Assembly (NCBI RefSeq): GCF_001005825.1
Contig: NZ_LBHV01000008.1
Location: 188,501 to 252,500, forward strand
Length of the DNA: 64,000 nucleotides
Direction: 5' to 3'
Origin: Rhizobium sp. LC145
GTDB taxonomy: Bacteria > Pseudomonadota > Alphaproteobacteria > Rhizobiales > Rhizobiaceae
The position numbers and the translations under genes are program-made. Positions 8,655 to 17,540 of the stretch are shown here, piece after piece. Numbering within the stretch: the first letter of the stretch is position 1; the number at the start of each line of letters is the position of its first letter. Under the pieces are notes generated by a model. That model worked only from the letters and a program-made list of their open reading frames with translations, did not search any database and was not told the origin of the DNA.

Positions 8655-8781
8655 TTGACCTCCGGGATCTCTTTATACCTTTGCGGGTCCCGGTCGGCGG
8701 CTTCAAGTTCTCGACTTGTCAGCAGATCGCCGGGCTTAAACAGGAAAAGGCAGCCAAAGTCAAGGCTTGCCGAACCGGAGT

Positions 8782-9111
8782 TCAAGCGTCCCGTCCGAAA
8801 TAGACCTCGACCGAGCTTATCCTGTCGTCCTCGAAACGGAAGAGCTCCAGATTGCGAAATGCGCCGCCATCGATTTTCTCCGCCCGGTAGCCGACGACCA
8901 CTTCATCTCCGCTCTCGAATATCCGCTCTATGGCGATTTCCCGAAATACAGGAGACTGCGGCCAGCAGCGGTCGAAATAGCTGAGTTTGTCTATACGGTC
9001 ATCGCGCGGGCTCGAGAAGGTGAAGGTTTCGGTCAGCAAACGATCCGCGAGATCCTTCCGGTTGGCGATGTAATGCTCATAAAGTTTCCTGGCGGTTATT
9101 GCGTTGCTCAT
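8782..9111 (-). CDS. NTF2-like/SnoaL-fold small protein
   Basis: A 109-residue protein with the sequence pattern of SnoaL/NTF2-like cone-shaped folds: an N-terminal helix (ITARKLYEHYIANRKDLADRLL), FTFSSPRDDRIDKLSYFDRCWP, and a C-terminal FEDDRISSVEVYFG strand pair. Such proteins are either small enzymes or ligand-binding proteins; none of the visible residues fixes the reaction. AAAGGAGGG lies 5 bp before the ATG. It is divergent from the MBL-fold gene at 9229, and a 17-bp palindrome lies in the shared promoter region. Confidence 0.75.
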   Translation of the reverse strand: MSNAITARKLYEHYIANRKDLADRLLTETFTFSSPRDDRIDKLSYFDRCWPQSPVFREIAIERIFESGDEVVVGYRAEKIDGGAFRNLELFRFEDDRISSVEVYFGRDA

Positions 9112-9129
9112 GTCATCCCTCCTTTATCT

Positions 9130-9146
9130 GATTGCATTATGCAATC
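9130..9146. promoter_or_regulatory. 17-bp palindrome in divergent promoter region
   Basis: GATTGCAT-T-ATGCAATC is a perfect inverted repeat of 8-bp half sites. It lies 18 bp upstream of the NTF2-like start and ~80 bp upstream of the MBL-fold gene, a typical position for an operator. A second small palindrome, CACAT-CT-ATGTG, is at 9170-9181. The binding protein is unknown; no regulator gene is adjacent. Confidence 0.5.
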
Positions 9147-9228
9147 GGTATTGGGCGAGGATGTGGCGACACATCTATGTGATGGATGCGCTATTGAACG
9201 GTTTCACCGCAACTCATAAACATTCGGT

Positions 9229-10329
9229 ATGAAGCGTCGCTCATTCTTAAAATGGACAGGCATCGGTGCGCTCGTGGCGATCGCGGGTGGCTTTACCGCG
9301 AGAGGCGCCATGGCAGCCAACAAGTATTATTCCGGTCCCATCTCCGATCATTTCGACGGAAAGCTCTTCTTCAATCCCAATGGGGAGGAGCCGAGCGGCT
9401 TTTTCAACCTGCTGCGCTGGAAGCTCGGCGGCGGCAACATTGCCTGGCCGGAGAGCTTTCCGAGCCCGTTTCCTCAAGCTGTCCCGGAAACGCGAGTGGA
9501 GGGCAGCCGTATCGTGGTCACCATGATTGGTCATGCTTCGATGCTGATCCAGGTCGCGGGCCTCAACATCCTCACCGATCCGGTCTGGGACGAGCGGGCA
9601 AGTCCCTTCCGCTTCGCCGGCCCAAAGCGCATCAATCCACCTGGCGTCCGCATGGGCGACCTGCCGCCGATCGACGTGGTGATCGTCACGCATAATCATT
9701 ACGACCATCTGGATCTGGAAACTCTCTGGGTACTGCAGGGCCGCGACAAGCCGCACTTCGTCACCCCGTTCGGAAACGACGCGATCATTCGCAGCCGAGT
9801 GGCCGATGCGAAGATTACGGTTGTGGATTGGGGTGATGCCATCGAGATGGCGCCCGGAGTGAAACTCCATTGCGAGCCCTGCCATCACTGGTCGGCGCGG
9901 GGTCTGGGCGACCGGCGCATGGCGCTCTGGGCCGCTTTCGTCGTCGAAACGTCGGCGGGCAAGATCTATCATATCGGCGACACGGGCTTTCACCAGGGCA
10001 TCAACTATCGGGCCGCGCGGGAAAAGCATGGGCCTTTCCGGCTCGCCAATCTTCCCTTCGGCGCTTATGAGCCGCGCTGGTTCATGCGCGCGCAGCACCA
10101 GAACCCGGAAGAGGCTGTGGAAGGTATGCTCGCCTGCGAGGCAACTTTCGTCGCGGGCCATCACTGGGGCACGTTCAAGCTCACCGACGAGGGTATCGAG
10201 GAGCCGGTGGCTGCACTTCATGCGGCGCTCGATGCGCGTAATATCTCTCGCGAACGGTTCCGCCCCATGCGGCCGGGCGAGGTCTTCGAAGTGCCAGCGG
10301 CAGTTCCCGCAGCCCCTCCTTCAGGCTGA
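9229..10329 (+). CDS. Tat-exported MBL-fold hydrolase (UlaG/NAPE-PLD-like)
   Basis: Metallo-beta-lactamase-fold protein of 366 residues, most like the NAPE-PLD/UlaG group that cleaves phosphodiester bonds. The N-terminus MKRRSFLKWTG followed by a hydrophobic stretch ending AMAA is a Tat signal, so the folded metal enzyme is probably exported. Metal-binding motifs are visible: MIGHASMLIQ, THNHYDHLD (HxHxDH), CHHWSARG and HIGDTGFH, and GHHWGTFKL near the C-terminus. The last 9 bp overlap the convergent EF-G-like gene. Substrate is inference only; phospholipid-type phosphodiesters are likely. Confidence 0.85.
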   Translation: MKRRSFLKWTGIGALVAIAGGFTARGAMAANKYYSGPISDHFDGKLFFNPNGEEPSGFFNLLRWKLGGGNIAWPESFPSPFPQAVPETRVEGSRIVVTMIGHASMLIQVAGLNILTDPVWDERASPFRFAGPKRINPPGVRMGDLPPIDVVIVTHNHYDHLDLETLWVLQGRDKPHFVTPFGNDAIIRSRVADAKITVVDWGDAIEMAPGVKLHCEPCHHWSARGLGDRRMALWAAFVVETSAGKIYHIGDTGFHQGINYRAAREKHGPFRLANLPFGAYEPRWFMRAQHQNPEEAVEGMLACEATFVAGHHWGTFKLTDEGIEEPVAALHAALDARNISRERFRPMRPGEVFEVPAAVPAAPPSG

Positions 10330-12270
10330 ACGCAGCCCGGAGCCGTGGGCATTGATGATGGCGTCCGCCTCCTTGCCGTAGAGCTCCTCGAAATGGTCGA
10401 AGGCCTTTGAATAGTAGCCAATGCCTTGTGTGGCGGAACGCAACGATCGCGCCAGTTCCTCAAGTGCTCCGCCGGGAACAAGCGCCCGGAAGATATCCCA
10501 TCCTTTTGCGTTTTCGTCTCGATCGAAGCCGAGTACCTGTCCTTTGAGCGATGAGACGAGGGTCACCATGCCGCCCGAGAAGATCGAAGGGATATGGATC
10601 TCGACCCGGATCACTGGCTGCATCAGCACAGCCGAGGCCTCGGACAAGGCCTGGCGCACGCCCATCTTCGCGGCAGCGCGGAAGGCGAAGTCGGAACTGT
10701 CGACGGAGTGATATTGTCCATCGGTCAAGGTCACGTCGATATCGATGACCTGAAAGCCCAGAGGCCCCTTTTCCATCGCCTCGCGGGCGCCGGCCTCCAC
10801 GGCCGGTATGTAGTTTCGCGGCACCGTGCCGCCCTTGACGGTCTCCTTGAACGCGAAGCCCTGGCCGCGGTCGTTCGGCCTGACGCTCAGATGAACATCG
10901 GCGAACTGACCCGCGCCGCCGGTCTGCTTGCGATGGCGGTAGTGCACGTTGGACGGCTTTGAAATGGTTTCCCGATAGACGGGATTGGGCGCTCGCTCGC
11001 TCACCTCGACCCGGAAAACCTCCGAAAGCATCTTGCGAAGCTCGCGCAGATGCACCGGACCTTGCGCGCAGATCAGCATCGCGCCGGTGCCTTCTTCCTG
11101 CATGACCTTGAGGCCGCGATCGGTTTCCGTGAGTTTCGCCAGCGTCGCAGACAGCTTGGCCTCATCACGCTCGCTGCTTGGAACCAGTATTCGTTCCAAC
11201 ATCGGGGTCGGCGGGGTCGCCCAATCGGGTGGTGCGATTGCCTGGCCGGGCGTCAGGAGCGAGGGAACGGGAATATGGTCGGATTTGACCGCTGCGAAGA
11301 CGGAGCCGGTTTGGCCGGCAGCCCTGCCATTGCCGTTTTCCTGGATCGGCCCCAGCCCGGCGCCGCCGAGTGCGGCCCCCTGTTTCAGCCCCTCGACAAG
11401 CGAGCGGATAAGAACCGTTTTTCCGACATTCGCTCGATGAAACGCATGAAAACTCACGGCGGAAAGCTTTTCCCCCGTCAGCGCCGCTCCGGCGGCAAGG
11501 CGGGCTTGCAAGGCGGCGGCCGGCGGCGCTTCGTGGCGGAGCGCCTTCATCAGGCGCATGGCGCCATTCGCATGGGAGGCTGCGCCGAACATGACGGGGA
11601 TGATCCGATTTTCCTTCACTATGCGGGAGGCCAGGGTAAACAGCGCATCGCTCGCGGGTTCGCGATCCTCGATCAGCTCTTCCAGAAGCCAGTCGTCGAA
11701 TTCTGAGAGTTGCTCCAGCATCTCCGTGCGCGCTTCATGTTCGCGTTCGATGGCGTTCAGGGGCAGTTCGATCAGCGCGGAGGGCTGGCCCTCCCGGTAA
11801 CGCCAGGCCCGTTCCGAGATCAGGTCGCAACTCCCGACAATCTTGTCACCTTCGCGGATAGGCACCTGCCGGAGAACAAGGGGATGATTCGAATAGGCCT
11901 GCAACGCGGCGATCACGTCACGCAGGCGCCCGCGGGGTTCATCCATTCTGTTGACGAAGAGGATGCACGGAGTGCCGGAAGCTTCGATGGCGCGCAGATA
12001 GGGCGCCGCCAGAACGGCATCGTCAGGCGAGGGCGAGACGCAGAGAACGCACGCATCGCTCGCCAGCAGCGCATCCTGCGCGACGGCAAGCGCTTCATTC
12101 GCGCCAGGCGTATCGAGCGCGCACCATGTCTCGCCGATGAATTGGAATTCGAGGAGGTTCAGATTGTAGGGAGAGCTTGATTTTTTGGGAGTGCCTTCCA
12201 GCGAGGCCAGTTTCGCGACAAGTGTCGATTTGCCCGTCTGTGACGGTCCCAGTACCGTGAAGCAGCGCAT
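10321..12270 (-). CDS. Divergent elongation factor G-like GTPase
   Basis: A 649-residue paralogue of EF-G. C-terminal domains III-V are recognisable (NVHYRHRKQTGGAGQFADVHL, GTVPRNYIPAVEAGAREAM, PIMRVEIHIP-like PVIRVEIHIP). The GTPase domain is aberrant: P-loop GPSQTGKST at 8-16, DTPGA at 53-57 where EF-G has DTPGH, NRMD in place of NKxD, and only ~36 residues between P-loop and DTPG, with no RGITI switch I motif. It is therefore unlikely to act as the normal translocase. The start at 12270 has GGGAGG 8 bp upstream; an open frame extends further upstream without homology. This subfamily exists in other bacteria, with function unclear to me. Confidence 0.85.
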   Translation of the reverse strand: MRCFTVLGPSQTGKSTLVAKLASLEGTPKKSSSPYNLNLLEFQFIGETWCALDTPGANEALAVAQDALLASDACVLCVSPSPDDAVLAAPYLRAIEASGTPCILFVNRMDEPRGRLRDVIAALQAYSNHPLVLRQVPIREGDKIVGSCDLISERAWRYREGQPSALIELPLNAIEREHEARTEMLEQLSEFDDWLLEELIEDREPASDALFTLASRIVKENRIIPVMFGAASHANGAMRLMKALRHEAPPAAALQARLAAGAALTGEKLSAVSFHAFHRANVGKTVLIRSLVEGLKQGAALGGAGLGPIQENGNGRAAGQTGSVFAAVKSDHIPVPSLLTPGQAIAPPDWATPPTPMLERILVPSSERDEAKLSATLAKLTETDRGLKVMQEEGTGAMLICAQGPVHLRELRKMLSEVFRVEVSERAPNPVYRETISKPSNVHYRHRKQTGGAGQFADVHLSVRPNDRGQGFAFKETVKGGTVPRNYIPAVEAGAREAMEKGPLGFQVIDIDVTLTDGQYHSVDSSDFAFRAAAKMGVRQALSEASAVLMQPVIRVEIHIPSIFSGGMVTLVSSLKGQVLGFDRDENAKGWDIFRALVPGGALEELARSLRSATQGIGYYSKAFDHFEELYGKEADAIINAHGSGLRSA

Positions 12271-12473
12271 CGGCGATCCTCCCCTTGCCAAAAGACGCGT
12301 CCGAACGACAAGAATGCTCCTAACCGGCGTAAAGTGCCAGATAGTTGCAATCATTCTTAAATATGAGGCAAGCGATCGCGAGGTCCAGTCGTTGCCCGCT
12401 TTCCCTCGCTCCCACTGGTATTTCCAACGCATTTCCGCCATATAGGGCCGAAACTACAGACGGAACTGACCCC

Positions 12474-13391
12474 ATGAGCGCAACGGTCGAATTTGCGAAG
12501 ATGAACGGGCTTGGCAACGAGATCCTGGTCATAGACATGCGCGGCCGCGCCGATCTGGTCATGCCAGAGGCGGCGATCGCGCTGAATGCCGATGCGGCCA
12601 CCCGGTTCGACCAGATCATGGCGATCCATGATCCGAAGGTTGCTGGCACGGATGCCTGGATCGACATCCTGAATTCCGACGGCACGAAGGCCCAGGCTTG
12701 CGGCAACGGAACGCGCTGCGTGGTCCAGGCGCTCGCCGCCGAGACCGGACGCAAGACTTTCACCTTCCAGACGGTCGCCGGCATCCTGAACGCGGTCGAG
12801 CACGAGGATGGTATGATTTCGGTTGACATGGGCCGGCCCGTCTTCGAATGGAACCGTATTCCGCTCGCCGAAGAATTCTTCGATACCAGCCGCATCGAGT
12901 TGCAGATCGGCCCGATCGACGATCCGGTCCTCCATTCGCCCTCCGCCATGTCGATGGGCAATCCGCATGCGATCTTCTGGGTGACGAGCGATCCCATGGG
13001 CTTCGATCTCGAACGCTTCGGCCCGCTTCTCGAAAACCATCCGATGTTCCCGGAAAAGGCGAATATCACGCTCGCCCAGCTCACCTCGGAAGACACGCTT
13101 CGCACCCGTACCTGGGAACGTGGCGCTGGGTTGACGCTTGCCTGCGGTTCGGCCGCATGTGCTGCTGCGGTTTCCGCCGCACGCACGGGCCGCACCGGCC
13201 GGCGGGTCACGATCGACGTCGCGTCGAGCCCCGTTCACCAGCCCCTCGTCATCGAATGGCGGGAAGACGATCACGTCGTCATGACCGGTCCGGCCGAATG
13301 GGAGTGGTCCGGCAAGCTCGATCCTGCGACGGGCACTTTCACGCGCGATGAAGAACCCCAAAACAATGAGCAGGGGGCTCGGGTCAATTGA
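12474..13391 (+). CDS. dapF: Diaminopimelate epimerase DapF
   Basis: Interconverts LL- and meso-diaminopimelate, the last common step to lysine and the peptidoglycan cross-linking residue; cytoplasmic, cofactor-free. The 305-residue protein has both catalytic cysteines in their motifs: ACGNGTRC (Cys76) and [10 protein letters not shown] (Cys224), plus [12 protein letters not shown] at the N-terminus. An open frame begins upstream at 12345, but homology starts at 12474; the ribosome site there is weak. Its TGA overlaps the TTG start of mtaB, so the genes are probably translationally coupled. Confidence 0.97.
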   Translation: MSATVEFAKMNGLGNEILVIDMRGRADLVMPEAAIALNADAATRFDQIMAIHDPKVAGTDAWIDILNSDGTKAQACGNGTRCVVQALAAETGRKTFTFQTVAGILNAVEHEDGMISVDMGRPVFEWNRIPLAEEFFDTSRIELQIGPIDDPVLHSPSAMSMGNPHAIFWVTSDPMGFDLERFGPLLENHPMFPEKANITLAQLTSEDTLRTRTWERGAGLTLACGSAACAAAVSAARTGRTGRRVTIDVASSPVHQPLVIEWREDDHVVMTGPAEWEWSGKLDPATGTFTRDEEPQNNEQGARVN

Positions 13392-14662
13392 GTGGCGTCG
13401 AGGTCATCACCTTCGGCTGTCGCCTCAATACCTATGAATCCGAAGTGATGCGGGCCGAGGCGGAAAAGGCTGGGCTCAACAACGCCATCCTGGTCAATAC
13501 CTGCGCCGTCACCAGCGAGGCCGTCCGTCAGGCACGTCAGGCGATCCGACGCGCCCGCCGGCAGAACCCGCATGCGCGCATCATCGTCTCGGGCTGCGCG
13601 GCGCAGACGGAAAAGCAGACGTTCGCCGACATGGCGGAAGTGGATGTCGTTCTCGGAAACGAGGAGAAGCTGAAGAGCACCTCCTATCGTGGGCTTCCGG
13701 ATTTCGGCGTCTCGGCGGAAGAGAAGCTCCGTGTCAACGACATCATGAGCATCAAGGCCACCGCGCCGCAAATGGTGAAGCATATCGACGGGCATGTGCG
13801 GGCCTTCATCCAGGTGCAGAATGGCTGCGACCATCGCTGCACTTTCTGCATCATTCCCTATGGCCGTGGAAATTCCCGCTCGGTACCGATGGGCGCGGTG
13901 GTGGAACAGGCACGCAGGCTCGTTGAAGGCGGTTATCGCGAGATCGTGCTGACGGGCGTCGATGCCACCAGCTATGGCGCCGATCTGCCAGGGCAGTCAT
14001 CATTGGGGCAGCTCGCCAAGACGCTCCTGAAGCAGGTGCCTGATATTCTCAGATTAAGGCTGTCATCGATCGACAGTATCGAGGCGGACAGGCATTTATG
14101 GGATCTAATTGCCGATGAGCCGCGCTTCATGCCGCATCTTCATCTGTCGCTGCAGCATGGCGACGACTTGATCCTGAAACGAATGAAGCGCCGCCATTCC
14201 CGCGCAGATGCGCTTGCCTTCACCGAACAGGCGCGGCGGTTGCGCCCGGATATCGTCTTCGGCGCGGACATGATCGCCGGTTTTCCAACCGAGACGGAAG
14301 AGATGTTCGAGAATGCCGCCACGCTTGCGGAAGAGGCCGGCATCTCCTTCCTGCACGTCTTCCCCTATAGCCCGCGGCCCGGAACGCCGGCGGCGCGGAT
14401 GCCGCAGGTCGACCGGGTGCTGGTGAAGCAGCGCGCGGCGCGGCTCAGGGCGCGGGGCGAGGCTCTGCATCGGGCCCATCTCGACAGCATGGTCGGAACA
14501 CACCAGATGATCCTGGTAGAGAATAATGGTCTTGCCCATACCGAGAATTTTTCGCTGGTGGCGGCACCTGGCCTTCCACCACGCGATTTGAGGCGCGTGG
14601 TGATTACCGGCTATAACGGCAAGCATCTGGAAATGCAGGTCGCGCCTGCGCTCGCAGCGTAA
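13388..14662 (+). CDS. mtaB: tRNA t6A37 methylthiotransferase MtaB
   Basis: Radical-SAM enzyme that adds a methylthio group to C2 of t6A at position 37 of ANN-decoding tRNAs, giving ms2t6A. The 424-residue protein has the N-terminal UPF0004 cysteines ([25 protein letters not shown]), the radical-SAM cluster motif CDHRCTFC and a C-terminal TRAM-like region. The start is an unusual TTG whose last two bases are shared with the dapF TGA; AGCAGGGGG upstream and the typical VEVITFGC N-terminus support it. Its substrate nucleoside depends on TsaD, also encoded in this window (55859-56956). Confidence 0.95.
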   Translation: MSGVEVITFGCRLNTYESEVMRAEAEKAGLNNAILVNTCAVTSEAVRQARQAIRRARRQNPHARIIVSGCAAQTEKQTFADMAEVDVVLGNEEKLKSTSYRGLPDFGVSAEEKLRVNDIMSIKATAPQMVKHIDGHVRAFIQVQNGCDHRCTFCIIPYGRGNSRSVPMGAVVEQARRLVEGGYREIVLTGVDATSYGADLPGQSSLGQLAKTLLKQVPDILRLRLSSIDSIEADRHLWDLIADEPRFMPHLHLSLQHGDDLILKRMKRRHSRADALAFTEQARRLRPDIVFGADMIAGFPTETEEMFENAATLAEEAGISFLHVFPYSPRPGTPAARMPQVDRVLVKQRAARLRARGEALHRAHLDSMVGTHQMILVENNGLAHTENFSLVAAPGLPPRDLRRVVITGYNGKHLEMQVAPALAA

Positions 14663-14678
14663 CCGGAACAGGTTTTTT

Positions 14679-16250
14679 ATGGCATTGAGCTTCATCAAGA
14701 GGGTTTTCACGTTCGGCAAGGAAAAGCCGATCGAGGAACAGGCACAGGAAGGCGTAAAGCCAGAGAAGCCGAGCACTGTCGAGGCGGAACTCGAGCAGCA
14801 GCTGCGCCCGGAAGAGTTACCGGTATCACCGATCGCCCCCGTTTCTCCGGCCGAGATGGAAACCGCGGGCGGACCTACGGACGATGCGAGTTTGGAGGAT
14901 GCCGGCCTCGCCGATGATGCTGAAGACGAGCCGTCTGCGATCCTTCCGGGGATCGAGAATGCACCTGAGATCGGCATGGTGCCGCTTTCTCTGCTGGAGG
15001 CGGAAGCCGAAGCTGAGGAGGAAGGCATTGCATCTGCGGAAACACCCCCCTCTGTCCCTTCGGGACATCTCCCCCTCAAGAGGGAAGATCGCCTGGAGGA
15101 TGAGGAGCCGTATTCGGAAGAGCCTCATTCTCGTGACTTAAACAGCCCAGCTTTTGATACAAAGCGGGACGACCCTGTTCAGCCAGTCTCCCCCCTTGAG
15201 GGGGAGATGTCCGGCAGGACAGAGGGGGGTGTTTCTTCAGAAGGTGAGGCTAGGGAGACACCCGTCCTTCCCAAAGGCTTCTCTACGTCTCGCTCGGAGC
15301 CCGCGCAGGCTCCCGCCACACCCGCGCCGAAACTTTCCTGGTTCCAGCGGTTGCGCGCCGGACTTGCGCGTACGTCCTCGCAGCTCACAGGCCAGATCAC
15401 CGCGCTCTTCACCAAGCGCAAGCTGGACGAGGACACGCTGGAAGAGCTGGAAGATCTGCTTATTCAGGCCGATCTCGGGGTCGAGACGGCAATGCGCGTT
15501 ACCGGTGCGCTCTCCTCGGAGCGTTATGGCAAGGACGTGACGGGCGAGGACGTCTCGCGCATCATGGCGGCGGAAATCTCGAAGGTGCTTTCGCCGGTCG
15601 CCAAGCCGCTGCAACTCGATCTTTCGCACAAGCCTCATGTCATCCTGGTGGTCGGGGTGAACGGAACCGGCAAGACGACGACGATCGGCAAGCTCGCCGC
15701 GAAACTGTCGGGCGCCGGCCTCAAGATCACGCTCGCCGCCGGCGATACGTTCCGCGCTGCGGCAATCGAGCAGCTCAAGATCTGGGCGGAACGCACCGGC
15801 TCCGATTTCATCGGCACAAAGCTCGGCGCGGATGCCGCGGGGCTTGCCTATGATGCTTACGAGCAGGCCAAGGCGAAGAAATCGGATGTGCTGATCATCG
15901 ATACCGCCGGTCGTCTCCAGAACCGCACAGAGTTGATGGCGGAACTCGAGAAGATCGTCCGCGTGCTCGGCAAACTCGATCCCGAGGCGCCGCATACGGT
16001 GCTGCAGACCCTCGATGCCACGACCGGTCAGAACGCGCTGAGCCAGGTCGAGATATTCCGCAACGTCGCCGGCGTCAGCGGTCTCATCATGACCAAGCTC
16101 GATGGCACCGCTCGCGGTGGCATCCTCGTGGCGATTGCGGCCAAGCACAAGCTGCCGGTCTATTTCATCGGGGTCGGCGAAGGCGTCGACGATCTGGAGC
16201 CGTTCGAGGCCGACGATTTTGCCAAGGCGATTGCGGGTTTGACGCATTGA
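14679..16250 (+). CDS. ftsY: Signal recognition particle receptor FtsY
   Basis: SRP receptor GTPase at the inner membrane; partner of Ffh in co-translational targeting. Total 523 residues. The C-terminal NG domain is conserved: helix bundle ([24 protein letters not shown]), P-loop [13 protein letters not shown] near residue 325, DTAGRLQNR and [10 protein letters not shown]. The N-terminal ~210 residues form a long acidic A domain of low conservation. Two inverted copies of a palindromic repeat (about 15036-15090 and 15181-15240) lie inside this domain and are translated in frame (residues ~119-139 and ~167-188). It follows mtaB by 16 bp and precedes yciB in an apparent operon. Confidence 0.97.
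   Translation: MALSFIKRVFTFGKEKPIEEQAQEGVKPEKPSTVEAELEQQLRPEELPVSPIAPVSPAEMETAGGPTDDASLEDAGLADDAEDEPSAILPGIENAPEIGMVPLSLLEAEAEAEEEGIASAETPPSVPSGHLPLKREDRLEDEEPYSEEPHSRDLNSPAFDTKRDDPVQPVSPLEGEMSGRTEGGVSSEGEARETPVLPKGFSTSRSEPAQAPATPAPKLSWFQRLRAGLARTSSQLTGQITALFTKRKLDEDTLEELEDLLIQADLGVETAMRVTGALSSERYGKDVTGEDVSRIMAAEISKVLSPVAKPLQLDLSHKPHVILVVGVNGTGKTTTIGKLAAKLSGAGLKITLAAGDTFRAAAIEQLKIWAERTGSDFIGTKLGADAAGLAYDAYEQAKAKKSDVLIIDTAGRLQNRTELMAELEKIVRVLGKLDPEAPHTVLQTLDATTGQNALSQVEIFRNVAGVSGLIMTKLDGTARGGILVAIAAKHKLPVYFIGVGEGVDDLEPFEADDFAKAIAGLTH
15036..15090 (+). repeat. Palindromic repeat copy A inside ftsY
   Basis: GC-rich repeat reading GAAACACCCCCCTCTGTCC, then a TCCC-TTC-GGGA mini-hairpin, then CATCTCCCCCTCAAG. 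It matches copy B (15181-15240) read on the other strand almost base for base, differing by one indel and a few substitutions. It encodes [17 protein letters not shown] in FtsY. I recognise this as a repeat of a kind scattered in rhizobial intergenic DNA; that link is from memory. Confidence 0.8.
15181..15240 (-). repeat. Palindromic repeat copy B inside ftsY (inverted)
   Basis: Inverted copy of the element at 15036-15090: read on the minus strand it gives GAAACACCCCCCTCTGTCC, a GTCCTGCCGGAC mini-hairpin and CATCTCCCCCTCAAGGGG. In the FtsY frame it is translated as [17 protein letters not shown]. The two copies flank 90 bp of ordinary A-domain sequence and could form a long hairpin in ftsY mRNA. 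Confidence 0.8.
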
Positions 16251-16305
16251 TGCCACAGAATGGCTGTTGGGCTTTGCTCACATGAAGCCGGAGAATTTGG
16301 GAACC

Positions 16306-16956
16306 ATGCAGACGATGGAAAGCGACGTCACGCCGACCAGGGAAGAAAAGCAGCATCCGGGCCTGAAGATGGCCCTGGAACTCGGGCCTCTGCTCGTCTT
16401 CTTCTTCGCAAACCTGCGCGGCGAATGGTTGTTGGAGAAAGTTCCGGCACTTTCGGCGATCGGCGGGCCGCTGCTCATCGCAACGGCGCTCTTCATGGTG
16501 GCGACGATCATTTCTCTCGTCATCTCGAAGGTCGTCTTCCGGCACCTGCCGGTGATGCCCTTCGTTTCCGGCGTCGTCGTGATGGTTTTCGGTTCGCTGT
16601 CGATCTGGCTGCAGGACGAAACCTTCATCAAGATGAAGCCTACCATCGTCAATTCGTTGTTCGGCGTGGTGCTGCTCGGCGGCCTCTTCTTCGGAAAGTC
16701 GCTGCTCGGCTATGTGTTCAACGCCGCTTTTCAGCTCGATGAGGAGGGCTGGAAAAAGCTTACCTTCCGCTGGGGCCTCTTCTTCCTGTTCCTTGCCGTG
16801 CTCAACGAAGTGATCTGGCGGAATTTCTCCGATGACTTCTGGGTCAGCTTCAAGGTTTGGGGAACCATGCCGATCACCGTCGCTTTCACGCTGGCGCAGA
16901 TGCCGCTCATCATGCGCCACACAGTGAGCGATCCGGCCGCGGAGGCCGAAAAGTGA
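16306..16956 (+). CDS. yciB: Inner membrane-spanning protein YciB (septation protein A family)
   Basis: Polytopic inner-membrane protein of the YciB/IspZ family, linked in enterics to cell-envelope synthesis and division. The protein is ~216 residues, with five to six hydrophobic helices and family motifs [44 protein letters not shown] and LNEVIWRN. The start is uncertain: ATGs at 16282, 16306 and 16315 are in frame; I prefer 16306 because GGAG precedes it, although 12 bp away. Its stop overlaps the next gene's GTG start by 4 bp. Confidence 0.9.
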   Translation: MQTMESDVTPTREEKQHPGLKMALELGPLLVFFFANLRGEWLLEKVPALSAIGGPLLIATALFMVATIISLVISKVVFRHLPVMPFVSGVVVMVFGSLSIWLQDETFIKMKPTIVNSLFGVVLLGGLFFGKSLLGYVFNAAFQLDEEGWKKLTFRWGLFFLFLAVLNEVIWRNFSDDFWVSFKVWGTMPITVAFTLAQMPLIMRHTVSDPAAEAEK

Positions 16957-17540
16957 CGATCGACGGCTTGGCCGAGAGCGGTTCTTCATCTCGGCGTTGG
17001 CTCATCGCGGTGCTCGTTCTGCTTGTCCTTCAGGTCGTCGTTCTCTACGCGATGGGGCGTCTTCCGATCTGCGAGTGCGGCTATGTGAAGCTCTGGGAAG
17101 GCGAGGTGAATTCCATCGGCAATTCCCAGCATCTCTCCGACTGGTATACGCCCTCGCACATCATTCATGGCTTTCTGTTCTACGGCCTCGGCTTTCTCTT
17201 GCTTCGGAGCGCGCCGCTCACGGCCCGGTTATCGCTGGCAGTATTGATCGAGGCGGCCTGGGAGATCGCTGAGAACACGCCCATGGTGATCGACCGCTAC
17301 CGTACCGCCACCATGGCGCTGGGCTATGCCGGCGACAGCATCCTGAACTCCGCCATGGATACGATCTTCATGATTCTCGGCTTTCTTGCGGCTGCGCGTC
17401 TGCCGGTGTGGGTGACGGTTCTGATCGCGGTCGGTTTCGAGCTCATGACCGGATGGATCATCCGGGACAATCTCACCCTCAACGTTCTGATGCTGATCTG
17501 GCCGGTCGATGCCATCCGGGCGTGGCAGGGCGCTCTGTAA
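16953..17540 (+). CDS. DUF2585 (UPF0314) family membrane protein
   Basis: Conserved alphaproteobacterial membrane protein of unknown function, 195 residues. It has an N-terminal transmembrane helix ([22 protein letters not shown]), a conserved [31 protein letters not shown] segment read here as [12 protein letters not shown] and [17 protein letters not shown], then three or four more helices. The GTG start overlaps the yciB stop as GTGA, with GGAGG upstream, so the two are translationally coupled. It ends directly against the convergent ccmG stop with no gap. Confidence 0.88.
   Translation: MTIDGLAESGSSSRRWLIAVLVLLVLQVVVLYAMGRLPICECGYVKLWEGEVNSIGNSQHLSDWYTPSHIIHGFLFYGLGFLLLRSAPLTARLSLAVLIEAAWEIAENTPMVIDRYRTATMALGYAGDSILNSAMDTIFMILGFLAAARLPVWVTVLIAVGFELMTGWIIRDNLTLNVLMLIWPVDAIRAWQGAL

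Noticed and set aside
8657..8785. A protein gene reading into ffh from 8785
   Set aside because: The frame continues across the terminator-like hairpin but does not match the ffh frame or any domain; the sequence is better explained as structured leader RNA.
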